Positions 1-5,404 of a stretch of DNA of 7,836 nt are shown one piece after another; position 1 is the stretch's first letter; the number at the start of each line of letters is the position of its first letter. The stretch is from NCBI GenBank assembly GCA_017475875.1, contig JAFVET010000100.1:1-7836 (forward strand), given 5' to 3'. The stretch comes from Candidatus Methanomethylophilaceae archaeon. GTDB lineage: Archaea; Thermoplasmatota; Thermoplasmata; Methanomassiliicoccales; Methanomethylophilaceae. A program made the position numbers and the translations under genes. The notes under the pieces are model-generated. The model was not told the DNA's origin, did no database searches, and saw only the letters and a list, made by a program, of their open reading frames with translations.

Positions 1-1739
1 AGGCCGGCAAGATGACCGAACTCGCCGGGAAGTACGCCGGAATGCCCGTGCTTGAGGCGAGGGAGGCGGCGATCGAGGACCTCCGCCGCGAGGGCATACT
101 GATCAAACAGGAGGACAACCCGCAGCAGGTCTCCATCTGCTGGAGGTGCCACACCCCGATCGAGTTCCTCCAGGTCCCCCAGTGGTTCCTCAAGACCACC
201 GACTTCAAGGAGCAGATCCTCAAGAGGGCGGACGAGATCAACTGGTTCCCCGAGTTCATGAAGATAAGGCTGCAGGACTGGACCAACTCCCTCGAGTGGG
301 ACTGGGTCCTGAGCAGGCAGAGGATCTTCGCCACCCCCATCCCGGTGTGGGAGTGCGAGAAATGCGGGCATGCGGTCTGCGCCACCGCCGAGCAGTGCTA
401 CGTCGACCCCGTGTTCGACGCACCGCCTGTCGACAAATGCCCGAAGTGCGGCGGGAAGCTCATCGGATGCCCCGACGTCTTCGACACGTGGATGGATTCC
501 TCCGGTTCCTCTCTGTACAATACGTACTGGGGCAGGGACGAGGAGATGCACAAGAAGCTCTTCCCCATGAGCCTCCGTCCCCAGTCGCACGACATCATAC
601 GCACCTGGGCGTTCTACTCCATCCTTAGGGCGGAGCAGATCGACCAGTCGATCCCCTGGAAGGACATCATGATCCACGGGTTCATCATGGCCCCGGACGG
701 GACCCCTATGCACTCGTCCATCGGAAACGTCATCGACCCCATCCCGATCATGCAGAACTACGGATCGGACGCCCTGCGTTACTTCGCCGCGACCTGCGCG
801 CTCGGAATCGACCACGCGTTCAGGGAGAAGGACGTCGTCCGCGGCAGGAAGATCTGTAACAAGGTATTCAACCTCGGACAGTTCGTCGGCCGCTACTTCC
901 AGGACGTTCCCAAGGAATGCCCTGAGCTCAGGGCTTCCGACAAATGGATCATCAGCCTGTACTCCAAGGTCGTCAAGGAAGTCACCGAGAACCTCGAGAA
1001 CTACCAGTTCGACCGTGCTATCAGGGCCGTCGAGGGATTCATCTGGCACGAGTTCGCCGACAACTACGTCGAGATGGTCAAGGGAAGGATGGACCCCGCC
1101 GTGAAGTACACGCTGTACAACGTGTTCCTCGGGAGCCTGAAGATGCTCGCCCCGTTCATGCCCCACGTCACCGAGGACGTCTACCAGGAGCATTTCAAGG
1201 CGATCGACGGGTGCAAGAGCATACACCTCACCTCGTGGCCGAAGCCCATGACCGTCGACGAGGGAGCCGAGAAGATCGGGTTCCTGCTCAGCGACGTGCT
1301 CGCCGGCATCCGCACCTGGAAGGGCGACAGGAAGATCCCGCTCAACGCGGAACTGAAATCGCTCGAGCTCGTCGGTGCCGATGCGGGACTGCTGGAATCG
1401 GTGCGCCAGGACATCGTCGAGACCACCAAGGCGAAGGAACTGGTCCTCGCTCCCGAAGCGAAACTCACTGAGGTAGTGGTGGGAATCAAACCGGTCCACT
1501 CCAAGCTCGGCCCCGCGTTCAAGAACCAGGCGAAGGCCATCGTCTCCGCGATTTCCGCCGTTCCTTTGGAAACGGCGGCGAAGGCGCTGTCCGAAGGTCC
1601 GATCGAACTCGAAGTCGACGGAGAGACGGTCGAGGTCGCGCCCGAGTTCTTCGAACTCTCGAAGGAGCTCACCCACGACGGAAAAGCCGTCGATACGATC
1701 CAGATCGGAAACATCCTCGTCCTCATCGAGAAAGACTGA
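1..1739 (+). CDS. valS: Valyl-tRNA synthetase, C-terminal part (5' end outside window)
   Basis: Class I aminoacyl-tRNA synthetase that charges tRNA-Val in the cytoplasm. The frame is open to the left edge (reading from base 3) and stops at TGA 1737-1739, so about 578 residues remain and the HIGH motif and most of the editing domain are missing. Numbering from the first ATG (base 12): the exit from the editing domain with a CxxC pair (C43, C46) and PQWFLK; the family block WDWVLSRQRIFATPIPVW (residues 96-113); two more CxxC pairs (C115/C118, C143/C146), probably zinc-binding; FDTWMDSSGSS; then GFIMAPDG and the KMSKS-loop position at 232-236, which reads PMHSS, followed by GNVIDP. The helical anticodon-binding domain covers roughly 300-460, and a short C-terminal domain follows without the long coiled coil of bacterial ValRS. 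The ATG at 12 is internal, not the start. The SRQRIFATPIPVW form is typical of archaeal ValRS. The identification is firm; the degenerate KMSKS is the only oddity. Confidence 0.96.
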   Translation, partial: AGKMTELAGKYAGMPVLEAREAAIEDLRREGILIKQEDNPQQVSICWRCHTPIEFLQVPQWFLKTTDFKEQILKRADEINWFPEFMKIRLQDWTNSLEWDWVLSRQRIFATPIPVWECEKCGHAVCATAEQCYVDPVFDAPPVDKCPKCGGKLIGCPDVFDTWMDSSGSSLYNTYWGRDEEMHKKLFPMSLRPQSHDIIRTWAFYSILRAEQIDQSIPWKDIMIHGFIMAPDGTPMHSSIGNVIDPIPIMQNYGSDALRYFAATCALGIDHAFREKDVVRGRKICNKVFNLGQFVGRYFQDVPKECPELRASDKWIISLYSKVVKEVTENLENYQFDRAIRAVEGFIWHEFADNYVEMVKGRMDPAVKYTLYNVFLGSLKMLAPFMPHVTEDVYQEHFKAIDGCKSIHLTSWPKPMTVDEGAEKIGFLLSDVLAGIRTWKGDRKIPLNAELKSLELVGADAGLLESVRQDIVETTKAKELVLAPEAKLTEVVVGIKPVHSKLGPAFKNQAKAIVSAISAVPLETAAKALSEGPIELEVDGETVEVAPEFFELSKELTHDGKAVDTIQIGNILVLIEKD

Positions 1740-1748
1740 GGACGGTTA

Positions 1749-1772
1749 CAGGGTCGGCGATGGCCGACCCTG
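1749..1772. terminator. Perfect hairpin between converging genes
   Basis: CAGGGTCGGC (1749-1758) pairs with GCCGACCCTG (1763-1772) across the 4-nt loop GATG, a perfect 10-bp GC-rich stem. It lies 10 nt after the valS stop and 3 nt after the end of the opposing gene at 1776. On the plus strand it is followed by GTTTC, on the minus strand by TAACC, so only the plus side has a short T run. Its place between convergent stops suggests a shared transcription end or mRNA 3'-end stabiliser. Archaeal termination usually relies more on U-tracts than hairpins, so the function is inferred. Confidence 0.6.
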
Positions 1773-1775
1773 GTT

Positions 1776-3797
1776 TCAATTCGAAACGATTTCGTCTATC
1801 TCGTCTATGCTGCGGCCGGAGTACTGCGAGAGGAATCCCACCGCATCCTCGACGAGTGCCTTCACATCGTTCTTGGGCGCGGATCCATCGATCACGTCGA
1901 GGGTGTATGACAAGACTTCCAACATCGGGGAGCTGGGGATCCTGCCGTCCAGGCCTTCCTCCAACAACTTCCCGACGTTGGAGTCCAGTTCCTCAGCTGG
2001 AACGGCATGGATATACTTGGAAACGACGGATCTGTAAGTGGACAGCCCGTTGATCGCGATTTCTAGCTTCTTCCTCGTGGCACTGTCCATCCTGACGGAT
2101 ATCAGCTTGAGCAGATCCTCGACCTCCGCCATAAGCTCCTCGGATTTACGGATGTCCGGTTCGGAACACATGTAGACGCTTATGAGGTCCATGAAAACGG
2201 TCATATGGGAACCGTTCAAAGTCGAGATGACGACATCATCGGAACGAATCTTCCTAACCAATTCCGCGATGAAATCGCCACACGCCCGGAACGGGTTGTT
2301 CTGCAGGCTGCGGAACAACGACAGGTATTCCGAGAACAGTGCCGTGGTCTCCGGATGTTTAGTGAACGCCTCCATCATGCGGTCCATGATCATATTGTAG
2401 AAACGGGGGGCGACCTCCGACGGGATCAGACTCGCCGTGAAGTTGGAGATCAGGAGCGAAAGCATAAGATCGCCGTTCAGATACGCGCTCTCAGCGGAAT
2501 AGTACGGTCCGTGCCAGTCCAGGTCGTCGGTAACATCGGATATCTTCTCGCCTATGTTGTACAGGGCTTCGGTATCGCCGTCCTCCATTGCCTTATCTCC
2601 GAGCCTGACCAGCTCGGAGACATCGTCCGACAGACTTTCATACATATCCGAAAGGAACTGGGAGGTTGCGCCACAGGAGCATACGGCGAGGCCGTGCTCG
2701 TCCGGAACCACTTCCTCGCCGCAGTTCCAACAAAGGGTGGAACCTGCTTTCTTGGAAAACATCGGGAATCCCGCCTCCTCCCATTCGCTGTATAACTCTT
2801 CGAAGGCTTCTAGGAAACCCTGCAGTCCCTTGTCCATCTTCTTGTTCGCACCTTTGTTCCTCATTCCGGAAGTAAGGAAAGCCTCGTACCCTTCGAGGAC
2901 CTGGTTGATGCAATCGCCCAGCTGCGAACGGTCCACGTACATGAGACGGACCGCGAAATCCTCTATGTGCTCCTCCCTCGGATCGAATTCCTCCCTCAGG
3001 CCGCCGTTGATCCGGTCTATGACACCCTTCCTGTATTCGATGGCGGATGTCACGAATGTTTCGGTGAAACGCTTGTCCGGTTTCTTGGAACCCACGGCGG
3101 ACAGGAGCTGGTCCTGGGAGGATGAGATGCATGTCATGTATAGGCGCAGGTCCGGTACGAAACACACGTTCTGCAGAGCGATCAGACCCATCTGGAAAAG
3201 CTCGTCCGACAATCCGTCCAACTCGGCCAGTGTCTCCACTTCCTCGTCAAGGTAACCTATCCTCGTGAAGAGGTCTTCCAGGAAGGACATCTCCTCGATG
3301 TCCGCGAAGAGGACGTCCATGTCCTCCGCCAGTTCCAGGAGCATGGTGGGCACTTCGAGCCACAGGTCCCACCCCTTCACGGATTCCAAAAGCGAATCCA
3401 GGAGCGCATCCATGAGCATCTCGTAGTATTCGTCGAAATTCTCCTCGTCGACCAGGTTCAAAGCGGCCTTGAAACGGTTGAGGGCGGTGACATCGTCCCC
3501 CTCCTGGAAGGCCAATACGGCCGAACATGCAAGGCCGTACCAGGAATAGGCCTTGTTTTTGATCATCTCGGACAGAATGTCGTCGATTCCGTCGTAATCC
3601 TTGTCGCGATACGCTTTCTCCAACAAGGGATAGTATTTCTCCACAGCCTGGTCCCTGGCCGTTTTGGCGTCTTCGAGTTCCTCGGGAGTGAGCGCACCCA
3701 TACGGTTACATGAAAGACATGTGGTGCTCCCAGTTTCAGAATCTATTATCAGAAAACCGCTTTTGCAGTTGGGGCACTGCCCGAGAATCATCGACAT
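1776..3797 (-). CDS. Large acidic protein with two zinc ribbons and duplicated helical repeats, unknown function
   Basis: I do not recognise this 673-residue protein. It has no signal peptide or membrane segment and is strongly acidic, so probably cytosolic. A zinc ribbon opens it (C8, C11, C27, C30). A helical region of about 300 residues follows, with TPR-like short helices. A second zinc ribbon (C356, C359, C373, C375; last pair CxC rather than CxxC) starts a second helical half. The halves look homologous: SWYGLACSAVLAFQEGD (85-101) aligns without gaps to DWHGPYYSAESAYLNGD (427-443), sharing 7 of 17 residues, and the preceding helices (EKAYRDKDYD, near 60; DKAMEDGDTE, near 401) line up too. 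This suggests duplication of a ribbon-plus-helices unit used as a protein-binding scaffold. It starts at ATG 3797; a second ATG lies two codons on (3791). A GGGGG (3808-3812) could act as ribosome-binding site. It stops at TGA 1776-1778, converging on valS. Confidence 0.85.
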   Translation of the reverse strand: MSMILGQCPNCKSGFLIIDSETGSTTCLSCNRMGALTPEELEDAKTARDQAVEKYYPLLEKAYRDKDYDGIDDILSEMIKNKAYSWYGLACSAVLAFQEGDDVTALNRFKAALNLVDEENFDEYYEMLMDALLDSLLESVKGWDLWLEVPTMLLELAEDMDVLFADIEEMSFLEDLFTRIGYLDEEVETLAELDGLSDELFQMGLIALQNVCFVPDLRLYMTCISSSQDQLLSAVGSKKPDKRFTETFVTSAIEYRKGVIDRINGGLREEFDPREEHIEDFAVRLMYVDRSQLGDCINQVLEGYEAFLTSGMRNKGANKKMDKGLQGFLEAFEELYSEWEEAGFPMFSKKAGSTLCWNCGEEVVPDEHGLAVCSCGATSQFLSDMYESLSDDVSELVRLGDKAMEDGDTEALYNIGEKISDVTDDLDWHGPYYSAESAYLNGDLMLSLLISNFTASLIPSEVAPRFYNMIMDRMMEAFTKHPETTALFSEYLSLFRSLQNNPFRACGDFIAELVRKIRSDDVVISTLNGSHMTVFMDLISVYMCSEPDIRKSEELMAEVEDLLKLISVRMDSATRKKLEIAINGLSTYRSVVSKYIHAVPAEELDSNVGKLLEEGLDGRIPSSPMLEVLSYTLDVIDGSAPKNDVKALVEDAVGFLSQYSGRSIDEIDEIVSN

Positions 3798-3817
3798 GCC
3801 CCGTCATCCCCCTGATG

Positions 3818-3830
3818 ATTTATAGGTATA
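3818..3830 (-). promoter_or_regulatory. TATA-like box for the double zinc-ribbon gene
   Basis: On the minus strand this reads TATACCTATAAAT, a good archaeal TATA-like element. Archaeal start sites normally lie about 25 nt downstream of the box centre, which would put transcription start at about 3797, the A of the ATG: a leaderless mRNA. If the GGGGG at 3808-3812 is a real ribosome-binding site, transcription must start further upstream, perhaps from the weaker ATACAAT near 3842. The element is partly symmetrical and could also work on the plus strand. Confidence 0.45.
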
Positions 3831-3866
3831 ACCGCCACATTGTATGAACATCGGATGAATTTGGTT

Positions 3867-3997
3867 GCGATGTGCCATCGGAACGAGAAACACATCGCCT
3901 TATCGGAAGGCCGGCCGACACGTCACCATCCATGGATGGCGATGGGTTCGCACCATGGACATCCGCCGAACCTTCTCGCTCGTCTCACGATAGACGA
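3867..3997. repeat. Series of short inverted repeats, possible structured RNA or protein-binding sites
   Basis: Several non-overlapping hairpins follow one another: GCGATGTG 3867-3874 with CACATCGC 3891-3898 (8 bp, 16-nt loop); TCGG 3903-3906 with CCGA 3915-3918 around the palindrome GGCCGGCC (3909-3916); the perfect 14-bp palindrome CCATCCATGGATGG at 3926-3939; GGTTCG 3945-3950 with CGAACC 3967-3972; and TCGTCT 3980-3985 with AGACGA 3992-3997. The 8-bp stem and the 14-bp palindrome are the least likely by chance; six-base stems alone are expected in sequence this GC-rich. The strand and whether it is transcribed are unknown. Confidence 0.3.
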
Positions 3998-4071
3998 CAT
4001 GATGTAGAACCTGGACCGTCCCTATCGTTGGTCAGATGAAAACAGCGTTGCGACGTAGGACGGATCGATGC

Positions 4072-4082
4072 GGGGGGGGGGG
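4072..4082. repeat. Homopolymeric tract of 11 G
   Basis: Eleven consecutive G residues followed by ACCCCC (4083-4088), in non-coding DNA. It is the longest single-base run seen in the window. Such a tract can slip in replication and is also a common place for sequencing or assembly error, so its exact length is uncertain. No gene start or promoter box lies at a distance that would suggest phase variation. Confidence 0.75.
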
Positions 4083-4141
4083 ACCCCCACTCAGTATCGG
4101 TCACCGCCCCTGGGGTCGGACGCTTCCCGCGGGATTTGAAA

Positions 4142-4184
4142 GCAGGCAATGGCCTGCGGGACGACCGTTCAGAAGAGGTCGTCC
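4142..4184 (-). terminator. Tandem hairpins at the 3' end of the small coiled-coil gene
   Basis: Two adjacent stems on the minus strand. The first, GGACGACC with GGTCGTCC (4177-4184 and 4159-4166), has a 10-nt loop that contains the TGA stop (4169-4171). The second, GCAGGC with GCCTGC (4152-4157 and 4142-4147), has a 4-nt loop and is followed by TTTC. The layout of stop in a loop, second stem and short T run suits a transcription end or 3'-end protection; the T run is short. Confidence 0.5.
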
Positions 4185-4579
4185 TTCCCTCTCTTCTCTT
4201 TGGCCTTCTCGGCTTTCGCCTGCTGGTCGGCCTCTTCGATCTCCCTGGCCCTGGCTTCCGCTTCGGCCTTGATGTTCTCCCTTTCGGCCTTGCCGTTCGC
4301 CTTGATCTCCTCGATCTGGGCCTCGCATTCCTCTATGAGCTTCCTGGATTCGTTGATCTCCTCGATCCATTTGTCGAAATTGGCTTTGTGGGCCTCGTCG
4401 CCATCATAGGTGTAGCGATAATACTCCTTGCCTATCATCTCGTACTTCTCCCTGACCTTGGCGCTCTCCTCCTTGATCTGGGATTCGATCTTGCTTACTT
4501 CCTTGTTCTCGGTCCTTTTACTCGAAGAACTGTCGAGCGATGATTTCGTCTTGTTGATGGCCTTGTCCAGGAAACCCAT
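4169..4579 (-). CDS. Small charged coiled-coil protein, unknown function
   Basis: 136 residues, with no membrane segment and no signal peptide. It starts with a short amphipathic MGFLDKAINKTK followed by a Ser-rich linker (13-20). Residues 28-95 form a two-helix unit with the pattern IESQIKEESAKVREKYEMIG...YYRY...FDKWIEEI, and about 96-130 is a long Lys/Glu/Ala helix, ending KRGKDDLF. The order (MGF-D-K start, ISxQI helix, IGxxYY block, second helix) resembles small bacterial and archaeal proteins that usually end in a zinc ribbon; that is from memory. Here the ribbon is absent (a single Cys, C85) and a charged helix takes its place. ATG 4579 is preceded by GTGAGG about 9 nt upstream and a TATA-like region at 4594-4620. 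It stops at TGA 4169-4171 inside a hairpin loop. The nearby double zinc-ribbon gene on the same strand may be unrelated. Function unknown; gene reality likely. Confidence 0.8.
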   Translation of the reverse strand: MGFLDKAINKTKSSLDSSSSKRTENKEVSKIESQIKEESAKVREKYEMIGKEYYRYTYDGDEAHKANFDKWIEEINESRKLIEECEAQIEEIKANGKAERENIKAEAEARAREIEEADQQAKAEKAKEKRGKDDLF

Positions 4580-4588
4580 GTCTCTGCC

Positions 4589-5398
4589 TCACACCGATAT
4601 ATGGTGAATCGATTTTAACGTTATCCCGTCATAAAACGCGGAAAAACCGTATGCCGGATGTTGCCGTAGGGTCACACACGTATGGGATAAAGGCGCGATT
4701 CGACCGTATGCCGGGAGATTATGGGACACTGCCGCTTCGAAAGTAACCGGATCCAATATCATCATATGCCCATGACGAACGCATCGGACGTCACCGTTAC
4801 CGTGGAACCGCAACGTTCGCTTGCGATGGGTCGTCGGCACCACGGACACCCGGTCGGACCTGAACAACACCGATATTATCGATGTGACGTTGCGGTCCAG
4901 CTCCTTGGAGAAGGAATTGATCAGCAGCTCCTCCAACGCACCGGCCATCGACACGGTCGACAGCATCATCATGACGGTCCCGGAATCCATGAAGAGCAGC
5001 ATCACCGGTGCGACCTTCAACAGGAGCCCTGCGGCCTTGTTCGTCAGGGTGTGGAGCAGGGCGACCTGCCCGAAGCGGCAGAGTCCGATGCAGGCCGAGA
5101 CCGTCCTGGTGAGACAGATGGCGACGATCGCCCAGATCATCCACTCCTCCCACGGCAGCACGGGCAGCAGGACGGCGATGACCGCGACGATCACCAGGAA
5201 GTCCGCCATGCTGTCGAGCACCTCTCCGTGGGCCGTCCTGAGACCGTACCTCCGGGCCAGGTATCCGTCCAGAAAATCCGTCAGGGCGCAGAGGCCGAAG
5301 ACGACGAAGAACCCCAACCCGAGAGGCTAGGTGAAGAGCAGCGCCACCGCCCCGGCTATCCTGGATGCGCTTAATGCGTCCGGGACGAGCGGGTTCAT
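4589..5398 (-). CDS. CDP-alcohol phosphatidyltransferase with in-frame TAG at codon 24
   Basis: Integral membrane enzyme family that moves a phospho-alcohol head group from a CDP-linked substrate in lipid synthesis; the exact substrate cannot be told. The signature D-x2-D-G-x2-A-R-x8-G-x3-D-x3-D is complete (D41, D44, G45, A48, R49, G58, D62, D66), with several hydrophobic segments after it and a SKELDRN block near the usual C-terminus. ATG 5398 lies 6 nt after the helicase stop, so the genes are probably co-transcribed and coupled. The first 23 codons give an LSASR motif and the start of the first membrane helix as expected, then TAG (5327-5329) interrupts, and the frame resumes with PLGLGFFVVFG. 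R13 to D41 spans 28 residues, close to the family norm, so nothing is inserted or lost. A TTG at 5317 would drop the first helix. The frame also runs about 90 codons past the normal family end. Either pyrrolysine read-through, or a pseudogene. Confidence 0.75.
4594..4620 (-). promoter_or_regulatory. Probable promoter of the small coiled-coil gene
   Basis: On the minus strand CGTTAAAATCG (centre about 4615) lies some 25 nt before position 4590, giving a leader of about 10 nt before ATG 4579 that includes GTGAGG as a ribosome-binding site. CCATATATCGG (4594-4604) is more TATA-like in base content but too close to the ATG. The elements fall inside the nominal 3' end of the phosphatidyltransferase frame, which argues that this frame's tail is not really coding. 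Confidence 0.4.
4646..4714. repeat. 12-bp direct repeat pair
   Basis: ACCGTATGCCGG occurs at 4646-4657 and again at 4703-4714, 57 bases apart, with a partial CGTATG at 4679-4684. Both copies fall in the tail of the phosphatidyltransferase frame (read there as PAYG twice), which is probably non-coding. They could be regulator-binding sites upstream of the gene at 4579 or remnants of a small duplication. Confidence 0.5.
5327..5329 (-). other. In-frame amber codon, candidate pyrrolysine site
   Basis: TAG at codon 24 of the phosphatidyltransferase, counted from ATG 5398. Family-like sequence reads in the same frame on both sides. Single-base ancestors would include GAG (Glu) or AAG (Lys), and a charged residue followed by PL is plausible at this point in relatives (memory, not checked). 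Pyrrolysine insertion needs pylT and pylS elsewhere in the genome, which this window cannot show. Confidence 0.5.
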
Positions 5399-5404
5399 GC
5401 GAGA

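Larger units (their letters stand above)
3798..4168. other. Gene-free stretch, 371 bases
   Basis: No frame here has convincing coding character; the plus-strand frames from 4036 and 4136 are overlaps of the gene at 4169-4579 read on the wrong strand. The stretch holds the upstream promoter of the 1776-3797 gene, a series of short inverted repeats (3867-3997), an 11-G tract (4072-4082), a palindrome TCCCGCGGGA (4125-4134) and the terminator hairpins of the gene at 4169. I see no tRNA, rRNA or CRISPR. Confidence 0.7.

Noticed and set aside
3941..3955. tRNA T-arm-like string GGGTTCGCACC
   Set aside because: There is no matching acceptor stem, D arm or anticodon arm around it on either strand.
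4589..5317. Phosphatidyltransferase starting at TTG 5317 as a complete gene
   Set aside because: It would lack the first membrane helix and the LSASR motif, which are plainly encoded in the same frame upstream of the TAG.
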